The position numbers were made by a program, and so were the translations under genes. From Benincasa hispida (Eukaryota > Streptophyta > Magnoliopsida > Cucurbitales > Cucurbitaceae): a stretch of 64,000 bases of DNA. Each line of letters begins with the position of its first letter. Positions within the stretch are counted from its first letter, which is position 1. The stretch covers positions 41,664,364-41,728,363 of the forward strand of contig NC_052350.1 of NCBI RefSeq assembly GCF_009727055.1, in the 5' to 3' direction. The notes beneath the pieces are model-generated. The model saw nothing but the letters and a program-made list of their open reading frames with translations. It did no database searches and was not told the DNA's origin. This document shows positions 24,552 to 35,815 of the stretch, piece after piece.

Positions 24552-25310
24552 GAAAAAAAAAACACTTTTTTGAGATTATCTCTCCTTCTCTAATGATAAT
24601 TATCCTCTTATATAGGCATTCTCGACTTATGTGTCCCACTCCTTGACATTTCCAACACTTAAGGTCTCTATTTCTGCCTATAAGTGCCTCCACCTTTGGT
24701 TTTTCTTTCAATGAGGACTCCCCCTTATCTTTAGATTTATCATTTCCTATTTTGGCTTTAAATTTAGAGTATGTGGATTTGTCACCTTGTTTCGAAGAAG
24801 TTGAATTGGAAAAATTTTTATAAGTGTACCTTGATTTGCACCTCTAAAATTTCTTTTCAACTTTCACTGCAAGGTGCACTAATTTCTCCATATCCTTGTA
24901 CCTTGCAATTCAACACGTTCAGTCACATCAATAATTAATCCATGAAGAAATCTAGCCATAGTGTTCTCTTCATCCTTATCTGTCTCCAATCTTTCCATCA
25001 ACATCTCCATCTCCTTGAAATAATCTTCTATACTCTTACTCCCTTGGCATAAAACCTGAAGTCTTTGTGTACAATCTCTCATGTAATGTTTTGGCACAAA
25101 CCGCCTCGTCATGAGCTCTCACAATTCTAGCCAGGTTGCCACGAGACTCTCTTGACACCTCCTCCTCTTATAACACACCTTATCCCACCACGTTTGTGCA
25201 TACCCCTTAAAATGTGTTATAGAGCGTTACCTTTTTCTCTTCAGAGAGTTCGTTACCACGAAAAATATGTTCTGCCTCTTGCTCTTATTGGAAAAAAAAT
25301 CTTCAGGATC
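24552..25310 (-). pseudogene. Gypsy gag, central and zinc-knuckle part
   Basis: Frame 25112-24879 has the gag core typical of plant gypsy elements (MTRRFVPKHYMRDC, KSIEDYFKEMEMLMERL, ARFLHGL). Near 24650 the zinc knuckle LKCWKCQGVGHISREC is intact (C-x2-C-x4-H-x4-C). The right end (SDPEDFF, about 25290-25310) abuts the solo LTR. The N-terminal part of the same gag continues on the far side of that LTR at 27495. Confidence 0.85.
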
Positions 25311-25315
25311 AGACA
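25311..25315. repeat. Target duplication AGACA/AGACG
   Basis: AGACA precedes the solo LTR and AGACG follows it (27495-27499). They differ at the last base. Confidence 0.65.
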
Positions 25316-25407
25316 TGAAGGAACCTATGAAGACCTTGAGCGATAACGTGGATTGTCCCAATTTTTGGTTTTTCATAGAACGCAAAATTACAACAACAAA
25401 ATTATGC

Positions 25408-25455
25408 AAAAAAAAAAAAAAAAAAAAAAAAACAACAACAACAACAACAACAACA
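25408..25455. repeat. A-run followed by (CAA)n
   Basis: About 25 A followed by about seven CAA units, inside the solo LTR. Confidence 0.9.
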
Positions 25456-25788
25456 TGCCAAAAATTGTGAAAAGGAAAATTAGGGTTCTAGAAACACCCT
25501 ACCTTTGAAGAATATTTCTTCATAAATTCCCCCTTCCAAATTTGTCACGAACAATCCAAATGGCAACCAGCAATCGGAGCCTTCTGTATTCTCTGGGACG
25601 AGAATCTAAGGAGTTGTGGGCTCTTGGGAAGATTGAAAGAGAGGGAGGGGAAATTGAGAGGAAAGGGGGAGAGTCATGGAGATTTTTCAAGAGAATCCTC
25701 CATTGATATCTGTGTCCTTTCTTCTGTAAAAAAAAAACCGCACAAATAATCTCACGTAAACTCCTAGTTACGTGAGTTGAGAGAGATC

Positions 25789-26262
25789 TCCCTAAAATTC
25801 AAAATTAAATTAATATAATTAATAAATTAATTCTCATTTAAAATTAAAACCATTAATAACTAACTTATTATATATATAACTATATGTTATATCATATTTA
25901 ACATATAACCTATGGTTTAAACTTGTATCATATACAATATAACCTATAATTTTAATTCTCTCATCAATGGTATTTAATATAAATCCATTTATATTAAATT
26001 CAATTATATGAATCCAATTCACATAAACTTCCCTCCCTAAAATTCAAAATTAAATTAATATAATTAATAAATTAATTTTATTTTAAAATTAAAACCATTA
26101 ATAACNNNNNNNNNNNATATATTATATGATATATAACATATAACCTATGGTTTAAACTTGTATCATATACAATATAACCTATAATTTTAATTCTCTCATC
26201 AATGGTATTTAATATAAATCTATTTATATTAAATTCAATTATATGAATCCAATTCACATAAT
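25789..26262. repeat. 245-bp tandem duplication with an 11-N gap
   Basis: The stretch 25789-26033 (starting tccctaaaattc) is repeated almost base for base from 26034 to about 26262. The second unit contains 11 N at 26106-26116, at a place that is plain sequence in the first unit. Differences are few, so the copy is recent or an assembly product. Confidence 0.85.
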
Positions 26263-27494
26263 TAATATTTGAATCATATTCAAATATTTATTTCCTCTCA
26301 ATTAAACTTTATATTATTATGTATCAAATACATTGTAGTAATTATATCATATATAATCAAATTAAATTAATTATATCACATATAATTAATTCCCTCATTT
26401 AATTTGAACAATTCAAATTAATCCAAAATTGATTCTCATTAATTTTCTGTTGAGCTACAGTGGGGACCTTATGTTGTAGATTGAAGCTTTAATGGTACTT
26501 GAATAATGAATAAAAGTCATTTAATTAAATTATTCAACATCCATTAACTGTCAGACACTTTATTAAAGAACGACAGTTGCACTCTTCACACTACAGATCT
26601 ATTTCTGTGTCCATTGGATATAACCAGTCAACAGTGCGATGACCCTTCACAAATTGCTCATAAGTACAGTTGGGCCAAAAATACCATTTTTCCCTTGTAG
26701 TTACATCCAACTACTTAAGTACCACTAATCCCTCTAATTAACAATAAGTTATAGTCTAATTATGACCAAACCCCTCTCTGGTGAAGAGAGGGCATGGCAT
26801 CACATTGTTCAAACCCCAGAATCAACCCTTAAAGGAGCAATTTATCCACTTACCCGGACGTTGGGAAAGGAGTGAATTCCATCTTATGTAATTATGTTCC
26901 AAGCTCCCCAATCCGACGAATCCCCAAAATGGCAGGCTTATTGAGTCGACCATCTGGCCATTCTCAACCATATAAATCAAAGGATTGGCTTCATAGGCAA
27001 GAGTTCACAACTCGCTCAGGATTCAGGTCATGTCACCTATGGTCATCCTGGTGAAATGTAAGTCTCTATTATGAACGATATTATATAATGTGACTAGTCA
27101 TTTCATGGTCCGATCTTATACAAACTTCTTTGCGTAGAACACCCCCATTCACATGTCTCCACATGAATGACCAGGATCAGATCATTTGTAGCACTTTACA
27201 ATAATTTTAACACCTACAAAGCGGGTCATATTCGTAATGTCACCAGCATAAGATATCCAGCCTTATCCATCTACTACAGACCATTTAGGTTATCACTTAA
27301 ACATGATCTACTTGTATGTCTCTACATACATGTTTAAGCTATATGATAACCTTGAATGTTAGATTATTGGTTTGTGGGTTTAGTGCTATTAAATGTCAAA
27401 TAAAGCATCTCATATTTTATTAAATCAATAAAATGCTTGTATAATACAATTACAAGAAACATGACCCTACGAGATTTAGGCATCAACCTCAACA

Positions 27495-27838
27495 AGACGT
27501 ACCATAAAATTTTGGAAATTTAACCTTAATGCTTCTAAAACCCCTATCTCCATGGTGGTTTTCTCTTCTACCTTGCAGCCTTCTATTGTGAAAACCCTCT
27601 CTTCCTCTCGGCTCATGTCTCTCCCCTCTTCTAGGCCCACCTATAGTAGATTCAGTGTTAGATTCATTTTGCTCTGAGTCTTTTTCCTCCTTAGGAGCCT
27701 CCACAACTCGCCTCCTTACATGAAACTATTTTCTATTCTATCCAATCTCGCATTGATCAAAGTCTCCAAATTTTGCATGACTTCCTCAATGAGTTCTTCT
27801 TGTAACTGTCCCTATGGAACACCTCCATTGCCTGACAT
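27495..27838 (-). pseudogene. Gypsy gag N-terminal part
   Basis: The ATG at 27838 (- strand) opens a gag N-terminus (LQEELIEEVMQNLETLINARL) with two stops. An arginine/glycine-rich segment (27704 leftward) follows, ending in the conserved KVKFPKFYGTS, where the solo LTR interrupts. It is the upstream half of the gag that continues at 25310. Confidence 0.8.
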
Positions 27839-28712
27839 TGCCGCAAAACAAAAAACAAGTGAAAGAAAAGTGGACCTCACTTATCACCCCCTCACGTGTT
27901 TCACTTGACAAGTGATGTTCACTCGTGTTTACACTTTTTAATGTAGGCACTTTCTCACAAAAAGGAATGCTCTCAAAAAGACAATGAGCCAAAATTTGCA
28001 ATCAAGGTTAGAAGAGAAGGCTAAAAACAAACCAAGTAAGAATGGGTGAAAAGTGTCAAACTCAAGCAAGAACCTAATGTTCAAGATCCAACAAACTAGT
28101 ATGCAAAACAACAAGAATATAATTTCAAAAATTAAGAATCTAATATTCAAAATTCAAAGAATGATGCAAGATGGAAAAAGATGGCAAACTATTAGACAAA
28201 TCAATGATAAAAAGAAAACAATGAATTAGGAATAAATGCTATAGACACTAATTTTAATGAAACTCCAATTTAATCTTAGAAAAAAAAGTACTTTTGAAAC
28301 AACTAATCTTTTCTTATGAATTTCAGCAACTTAAAACTTCGGAAAATTAAGCTGCTTACTTGACGTGCTTGCTTGACCTAACTGCTTCCATCTGTCACCG
28401 TAAAACCTCTTAATATTCTTTTTATTTTTTGTCCGATTGATTTCACTCAGACGGCAGCCCCGATGTTCAATCTTTTTTTTCTTTTCCTTTTGCTACCGAT
28501 TCTCGACCAAACCAAATTCAAATGTTCGATCCATCAGCCTTCTTACAATTTCTTTTTGCAGTCTCAAATTCGAACAGTCTCCTTTCAATTTCTTTTTTCA
28601 ATCTCAACTTCAAATGAAATCTTTTTTTCCAAATCAAACTCAACAAGAACCCGAATCCTAATTAGAAATTAGACTCAATAAATAAAACAATATATACCTA
28701 ATCTAGAGCCTA
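27839..28712 (-). other. Gypsy leader between primer site and gag
   Basis: About 870 bp with no domain. The frames seen here are short and hydrophobic or low-complexity by composition. Its position fits the 5' leader. Confidence 0.6.
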
Positions 28713-28725
28713 GACTCTGATACCA
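28713..28725 (-). other. Gypsy primer binding site
   Basis: TGGTATCAGAGTC on the - strand, initiator methionine tRNA type, five bases from the LTR edge at 28731. Confidence 0.75.
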
Positions 28726-28730
28726 AACGA

Positions 28731-29168
28731 TGAGAAAACCTTAGATTTTGAAGATTAAGAACCCAAATGTTAAACTCCTAATATCAAATTTTAAACCCTC
28801 AATCAGTTTGACAATAATCTCAAAGGAAAGGATTATATTTGGATTACCTTTTGATCGAAGACCAAAAGATAAGAACTAGTTCCTTACTCCAAGTTCGAAC
28901 ACTCCACAAGGAAGATGATCAGACTTACCTGAATGTTCTTGGCATGTAACCCTGAATCATAAATTGCCACCCTAAAAACTCAAACATCAAAAGACTAGCA
29001 TAATGTCTTTTTCTCCCCTCCTTTAAACCCTCCTACTTAACTAAATGGACTTAAAAAGTTCATTCTACCCCTAACTAAAAAAACTAAAAGCCCAAACAAA
29101 ACATATATGGGTCCAATAATGAAATATCCAAAAATTAAGGTATGTTTTCAAATTAAAATAAATTAACA
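28731..29168 (-). mobile_element. Gypsy LTR
   Basis: Begins TGAGAAAACC just right of the primer site, so its - strand end is ..TCA. The right edge at about 29168 (- strand TGTTAATTT) is placed because the tail of a gypsy polyprotein starts at 29173. No clear purine tract separates them, so the edge is approximate. Confidence 0.5.
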
Positions 29169-29172
29169 AAGC

Positions 29173-29358
29173 TTAATTGGTTTCATTTTGTAGCATCAAC
29201 TGAAACCAATTATAATGCTTCTGATCAAATATTGTTGCTTGAATTTCCTCAATTGAGTTCACCTCCGCTTGAATGTGAGAATTCAATGCTAACTGTAGCT
29301 TCTTGGCTTTTGAGCGTGTGATTGGTCCTTGAGGTAACACAAGGGCGTTTTGGTTCAT
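29173..29358 (-). pseudogene. C-terminal tail of a gypsy polyprotein
   Basis: 61-codon frame with LPQGPITRSKAKKLQLALN, the usual C-terminal motif of plant chromovirus-like gypsy polyproteins, ending in a stop. It sits upstream, in reading direction, of the LTR that starts the neighbouring gypsy element. It therefore belongs to a different copy whose 3' LTR would be that same LTR. Confidence 0.7.
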
Positions 29359-29822
29359 ATCAATGCCTTTGAAAGGTTTTTACAACTATTATCTGACAAG
29401 AACCGGCTTATGGGAGTCCTTTTTTTATTATTAAAAGAGAAAGGAAATTGAGTTTTACAAAGGAAGTTTTTCTCCGTGATATTGTGTTTTTTTTTTTTTT
29501 TACGAGAGAGAAAAGTTTTCACATTAAAATTTGTAACCCCTTGACAAATATAGACCCTCTGCATCTAAGGAGAGCGAGGGGAAGTATAACTCCCCACTAC
29601 CTCCCTTCTCCCCTACAATGCATAAAAGTTTTAATTAAATTAATTAATTTAATTGATTAAATACGTAAGGTTTAATTCTAACATTTGAATCATATTCAAA
29701 TGCACATTTTCCTCATAATCTATAGTTTTAATATGAATCTAATTCATGTTATTCATAATTTGAATCTTATTCATATACAATAAAACTCTCATATTATATA
29801 GTTTAATTTTGAATCTCACTCG
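29359..29822 (-). mobile_element. Fragment of a reverse-oriented LTR
   Basis: Contains attcatattcaa-type phrases and a TC-rich to AT-rich sequence order like the first 700 bp of the LTRs at 25316 and 55755. It breaks off where the next LTR begins at 29823. Confidence 0.4.
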
Positions 29823-30951
29823 TGTTGGAATTAGCATGCAATTAGTGAAAGCAAACAAAATCATTAAACACTCTAATTCATCAATTTTAGTAATTAAGAA
29901 AGTATGTTCATAACAGAAAATAGAGTTTGAAGATATACCTTTGAAGAACTCCTCTTCAACTTCGAATTAGCTTATAAACCACCACTTGATCTTCCCTACT
30001 ATTCTCTACAACCTTAGATTGAATTGTGGGATTCAAAATTAGATGAACTTAGGGAGGATTTTGAGAAGAGAGGTGGTTTTCTCCATAAAATTGAAGAAAT
30101 TTTCTTCAAGTGAATTTTCAGGAAAAATATTTTTCTGCCTCTCTATATCTCACCTGAATAAAACCAGTTTTATCCAACACATACCTTTCCATGAAAAGGT
30201 GACACCAATCACCCTAAGTAGGAGGTGGCATTTTGGGTGGAAATTGGGTGTTGAATGTGGGATAAAACCACTCAATAGTATTTATCATTTTAAAATTGAT
30301 TTAAAATCAATTTAATTAAAATCCCTAAAACTTAAATTAAAAATAAAATTGATTTTTATTATTTGATTTTTCGTAAAATCCAAATATTCAATTTTAAATA
30401 AATTTAATTAATTAATTAATTAATACAATTTAGTATTCAATATTAAATTAATAAAACATCAGTTCCACAACCATGAATCCCTATTCATGTAATTAATATT
30501 TAAATCAAATTTAAATATTATCCACTTCTCCAATTTCATTTAATTCAATAATTAAATATGTAATTATATCGTATATAATTATTAATTTCCTTAATTCAAA
30601 TTTAAACATTTCAATTTAAACAAATTCATCATATAGAATATCTTCATTCACATGTCTTTACATGAACGATTTGAATTACATTATTTGTAACATTTACAAA
30701 GTGGGTTGTATCCATAGTGTTACTAGAATAAGACACCTAATTTTATCCATCCATTATAGACTCATTAGGTTATTACTTGAACATAAGTCACTGTATGTCA
30801 ACGATGTAATGTTCAAGTCTCATGCAAATAATCTTGAATTTTATTTATTGGATTGAGTTATGCAATAATAAGACATGAAATAAAATAACAATTATTTTTA
30901 CTAATAATAGAAAATTTGTTTATTTATTTACAAATACATAAAACCCAAACA
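29823..30951 (-). mobile_element. Shortened solo LTR of copia A type
   Basis: Starts TGTTGGAATTAGCATGC, which is the reverse of the copia A LTR end, and stops at ..ACCCAAACA, the reverse of its TGTTGGGTT start. It is only 1.13 kb. The middle with the gggcc block is missing around 30630. The flanks ACTCG and ATTTT do not match, so one side may have been lost later. Confidence 0.6.
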
Positions 30952-31369
30952 ATTTTCTTTTTTAGTAATTTTGAGAAAAAATAGTGTACAACCTATGGAT
31001 ACTTCAAATTCCATAAATATATGAAGTTTCTCACTAAATTAAAAACAATTTTTTCGCAAGTTTATCAAATTGAAACTTGACAATCCATAACATATTTTAA
31101 GAATGCTTAAATAGCACTTAGTTTTGTCTAATTTGTAAATGTGACTTTAAAGCTGGAATGAGATGAGTGAAATAAAATAATTACTATTTTATTTTTTTTT
31201 ACGTCTTTTTTATTTTAATTAAGCAAGAAAATAAAAATCTAACTAAATAAAATTTAAAAAAAAGGACATTTTAATTCTTCTAGCATATTCTTTTGTTAAT
31301 CGATTAGAAAAAAAAAAAAAAAAAAACATTATGATAATAATCTATTTTCATTCAAATTTCAGATATAAG
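30952..31369. other. AT-rich spacer
   Basis: No gene or recognised repeat apart from A/T runs. Confidence 0.5.
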
Positions 31370-31880
31370 TAGGGGTGTTCAAATAATCTGACAACCCGAA
31401 TAATCTAGACTATCCAACCTAAAATATAAGGGTTGAGTTGGGTTGTGTTAGTTTTGGTTTTGGGTTGGATTAGGTTAAACTTTTTCTATTTTTGTTGGAT
31501 TGATTGGGTTCTAAAAAAAATTGGGTTGACCCAACCCAACCAAAATTGTATATATATAAATAAAATATACTATATATATTTCTCTTTGTTTAAAATTTGA
31601 TTACTTTATATTGATTAATTTATAAATTTTAAATACTTTTCTTTTAAAATTGTTATGATATTTGTCTTTATTTGAAATTTGCAATAAATATCTTAGATAC
31701 TTAGTAATTAGTATTTGAATTTTATGGGATTTTATTTATTAGTCATGTATTTTATATAAATTTACATATTTTTAATTGAATCAATTAAGTTATAACCCGA
31801 CAACTCAACCCAACCCAACCCGAATTTTCGGATTGGTCCAAAAAACACCCTCAACCTAATCCAACCCATATACATCCCTA
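31370..31880. mobile_element. hAT-type MITE, copy 2
   Basis: 511 bp flanked by an 8-bp duplication GATATAAG (31362-31369) and GATATAAA (31881-31888). It begins TAGGGGTGTTCAAATAA and ends ACATCCCTA. It is the inverted relative of the element at 20134. The AT-rich centre, for example gcaataaatatcttagata at about 31682, is the reverse complement of the centre of copy 1 at about 20410. Confidence 0.85.
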
Positions 31881-31888
31881 GATATAAA

Positions 31889-33180
31889 TATACAAAGTAA
31901 TATAAACAACATAAAAAGAAATATCATTCTCATTTCCCCAAATTACATTTAGATTCATTTCATTTCAATTATTCTAGACCATTCCCATTCTTGATTCCCT
32001 TTTGGTTAGTAAAACACACCATTAATTGAATGTAAACTAGTAAGCAAATATTTGTTGAAATCAACAAAGGTAGCCTATGCAAAAATATATAAATAAATAA
32101 ATAAATAAATAATAACTATTGGTCAACCATTGAAATTGTAGTCAATATAATTATATATTTATCAAGCTCAACTACCCTGTACTTTCTCTAGTTTGACCAT
32201 TCAATTTCAAGTCCTTATCCAACCAACCTTGAGATAAAGCTTGGACTATCCTTTTTCTTTTTTCGAAATGCACATTTGATTTTTTTTTTTTTTTTTTTTG
32301 GCATCACCAATATTCATATCATATTTTTATTTTATAATTAAAACTTTAAGTTTATATTTGAGTAATTCAAATGTGTTTTAAATTTATAAAATTGTAAAAT
32401 TCTAATTTTTTTAAAAAAAAATGAATATATTTATTTTTAACATAGAATTAGAAAATTAATTTAGTCTTAGAAAAATTTCAATGTCCTAGATAAAAAGTGT
32501 AAAAAAAATAATAATAATTCCAAAGAAAAATAGACAAAAAGAGGAAAAGAAAAGAAGTCCAAAATAAATGAAGAAAAAGGTGAAAAGAAAAGAAAAGAAA
32601 TATATATAAATATATAATGCAACCGAAAGAAACTAAGATAAATGTAAAGGGAAAAAAAATAGTAAGTTTAAGTCTTTTGTAGAGATTGAATTCAAAAAAT
32701 TAATAAAATATTTATAATTCAGTTTCTTTTAAAGACTGAATTTAACAAAGCAGAAAATTAACTCTATTTTTACAAATAGTTTCCACGTGAATTTAACAAA
32801 GCAGGTCTTGAATCACTAGGAAAAAAAGGAGATTCCTTTGAAATCTCTAATATGTGGACTATGATTTGTTAAAGGTTATTATTGTGGTTCAAATTTGACC
32901 ATATAAACAATAGGTTTGAATTTCATTTTAGTACCATTTTGGATTTTTGAACTTTGAAATGCATTCCAATTAGGCTTGTTTGGTGACAATTTTATTTTTT
33001 ATTTTTTTCTTTTAAAAAATTAAGTCGATTCCCTCTCCATATTTGCACGTGTCTTAACTATCTTAGTCAAATATAAAAACAAAAGCAAGTTTTTCAAAAC
33101 TATTACCACGTTTGGTAACCACTTCTGATTGTTTTTTTATATAATTAAGCATATAAATATCCCTTCCACCTCTAGATTTT
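31889..33180. other. AT-rich stretch without genes
   Basis: No domain-bearing frame. It holds a (TAAA)n microsatellite at about 32089-32113, a T-run at about 32280-32300 and runs of gaaaagaaaag at about 32580. Confidence 0.6.
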
Positions 33181-33185
33181 TTGCT

Positions 33186-33518
33186 TGTAACGAAAAACAA
33201 CAAAACAAAGAGAACGGAAGTTGGAAACACGAGAGAAAAATTACATGAAGGATCAAGTGTTTCAATTGAGTTCTACATTCATTTAAGTGGAAACAATACA
33301 AGTATTTATAGGAAAGATAAGAAACTACTCACTAATGCATTATTCTTAATTTTCTAACACTAACCTAGAAAAACTCCCTTAATCAATATACTAAATCATT
33401 ATGACATTATCCTCCAATTTAGGAGGCATTATCTTAAATAAAAGTCATTAACTTCAATTAAAGAAAAAAACTAATTTAATTAATAACTTACAAAATAAGT
33501 TTGCATTAGTTTTTAGCA
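33186..33518 (-). mobile_element. 3' LTR of copia C
   Basis: 333 bp, TGTAACG to TTTTAGCA on the + strand. It matches 41109-41440 along its full length, with roughly one base in ten different by eye. The purine tract (ctccctctt on the + strand, 33519-33527) adjoins it. Confidence 0.9.
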
Positions 33519-33527
33519 CTCCCTCTT

Positions 33528-33653
33528 AGTGCAAACAAACGATCAACAACATCAAGTGCACTCCTAAAATCTTCATACTTGACTTTACCAAGAGCCTTGG
33601 TAAATATATCAGCAACTTGCTTCTTGGAATGTATTTTCTTCAATCAAATATTT
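33528..33653 (-). pseudogene. Copia C RNase H, end part
   Basis: - strand text gives KKIHSKKQVADIFTKALGKV followed by DFRSALDVVDRLFALRGS, the end of copia RNase H, and runs directly into the purine tract. The upstream part continues at 35485 beyond a nested LTR. Confidence 0.85.
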
Positions 33654-35479
33654 TGCGTCAAGACTATAGGGATCAAATCCCGAGTGGAAGCGTGTGAACG
33701 TCTTGCAACTCAAAAATTGATTTTTGAAAAAACAAAAACAGTGTTCTAAAACAGAACATATGAAGGATAAACATATAAAATAGCATGAGATGGAGAAGGG
33801 AAACTAAGAGAGAACCATTCTTACCTCCAAAGATTCTCAAGCTCTACGAAAAAATCTCTCAATCTTGACACAAACTTCTTCTCGATCGAACTTGAACACA
33901 ACCACGAGAATAACCTTATTATTCTCAAGGATTCCAATAGAAGGATAGGTGATATCTAATTAATTGGAAGAGGAAGAGTTAGAGAGATTTCTCTTATAGA
34001 GTAAAGAGAGGATTTGTGTTTTGGTGGCTACCAAAATGAAAACCTTGCCCTAAAAGGGTCATAAGATAGAATTTATATGGAGAAAGGTTAACCCTTTCTC
34101 TAAGTCTTTCTTTTTTTACCCTTGTGCTTAATTAATTAAATAATCTTTATTTAATTAATTAGCACATTAATTAAAAAAATCTATACATTAAATCCAATTT
34201 AACATATATATATTTAACATAAATAAACATCGTATGTTTATCCACCTTCCTATTAATTTAATTAATTAATTCTTTATGAATCTAATTCACTTGAATTAAA
34301 TATTTGAATCTCATTCAAACATTTATCTCTAACTTAATTTATATTATAGATCACATCCATAATAAATTACATATTAATATAACTAATATACAATTTCCTT
34401 AAATTGATTTGAAAAATTCAAATTATTCCTCTTTAATTTCCTTTAGTGAGCTAACAAGGGGACCTAGTAGACATGCAAATCCAAAGCTTCAACGATATGA
34501 GATTAATTGGCTAAACTCATCAATCAAATTATTCAATATTCGTTAACTATGAATACACTCTACTAAAGACCCACGGTTGCGCTCTTTTCACTGTAGATAT
34601 ATTTCTGGGTCTACGGATATATACCAATAACAACAAGTTAGTCCTCCACGAGTGTCCATAACACCAATTGGGTCAAAGTACCGTTTTACCCTTGGGTTAC
34701 CATTGTATCCTTAAGTACTAGTGCTCCTCTAATGAACAATCTGTTTGTGGTCCAACCAATAAACAGAAACCCCTCTCGGGCCAATAAGAGGGTAGGACTC
34801 TTTGTTCAAGTTCCGAAGATACCACTTAAGGGAACACTCATATACTTACCCTGAAGTCTAGATTGAGTGAATTCCATCTATATTATTATGTTCCCAGCTC
34901 CCTACTCGGTCTTATCCCCTAAATGGTAGACTTATTGAGTTGGCAAACTGGTCACTATCACATATACAAATCAAAGGACAATCCCTCGTGAACAAGAGTT
35001 CATAATACACTCAGGATTAAGACTAAGTTGCCTAGGTCATCTAATTCAAATAGGAACCTAACTAGTTAATGGCGTTACATCTAGTGGTTACTATTTCGCG
35101 GTCTGGTCTTATGTAAACTCATTGCATAGGATACCACCACTTGCGTGTCACCTACACGAACGTGTTGGATCATTACGTTTGTATCAAATACAAAGTGTGT
35201 CGTATCCTTAGTGTCACTAAAATAAGGTACCCAGCCTTCTCCCTATATTATAAACCCTTTAGGCTGTATCTTGAATATTGATCCCTATATGACTTCACAT
35301 ACAGTTCAATACTCATAAGATAACCTTGGATGTTAGTTTATTGGATTTAAGGTTATTAAGACAAAATAAAATAGAACACAATCAATAACATTTATTGAAT
35401 TAACATCGATAACTCTTTATTGATGACGATCAATTAATAACATTTACTATCTATGATTTTTAGGGCATAAAACCCAATA
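33654..35479 (-). mobile_element. Solo LTR nested in copia C RNase H
   Basis: 1.83 kb. On the - strand it begins TATTGGGTTTTATGCCC (first dinucleotide TA, not TG) and ends GGTCTTGACGCA. It contains the common LTR core at 34440-35310. It interrupts a continuous RNase H. No clean target duplication is visible. Confidence 0.65.
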
Positions 35480-35484
35480 AAAAC

Positions 35485-35810
35485 TTTCTCTCAAACAAAG
35501 TAAAAATGTGTTTCAATGTCTTTAGTACGGGCATGAAACACGTGATTTCCTGCAAGCTTGATTGCACATTCATTATCACAAAAACAAAAGTTGAATAATT
35601 TAAACTGGAAGATACTTCTCCCATAAGCTTTTTTAGCCAAATACACTCTTGGGTAGCCATAGTAGCTACTACATATTCTGCTTCATAACTTGAAAGAGCA
35701 ATAGAGGATTGCCTCTTATTGCACTATGAAATAGCTCTCGAACCTATATTGAAATAGTATCTTGTTGTAAAACGTCTGTCATTTACGTTGCCAACCTAAT
35801 CTGCATCAAC
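35485..35810 (-). pseudogene. Copia C RNase H, first part
   Basis: Frames give FVDAD, NVNDRRFTTRYYF, RQSSIALSSYEAEYVVATMA and QECIWLKKLMGEV, the canonical copia RNase H with its acidic residues. It has two stops, a tryptophan turned to stop after VDAD and one within the AIS..CNKR segment. It is cut on both sides by nested LTRs. Confidence 0.9.
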
Positions 35811-35815
35811 AAAAC

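Larger units (their letters stand above)
25316..27494 (-). mobile_element. Solo LTR inserted in gypsy gag
   Basis: 2.18-kb LTR. On the - strand it begins TGTTGAGGTTG at 27494 and ends CATAGGTTCCTTCA at 25316, flanked by near-identical 5-bp repeats. The gag motifs on each side (KFPKFYGTS and SDPEDFF) are adjacent in gypsy gag. The core at 26450-27370 has the same order of conserved blocks as the copia A LTR read in reverse. No internal region or second LTR is present. Confidence 0.8.

Noticed and set aside
33654..35484. Perfect target duplication for the LTR in copia C RNase H
   Set aside because: AAAAC lies on the right but TATTT on the left. I could not justify a match, so only the boundaries are reported.
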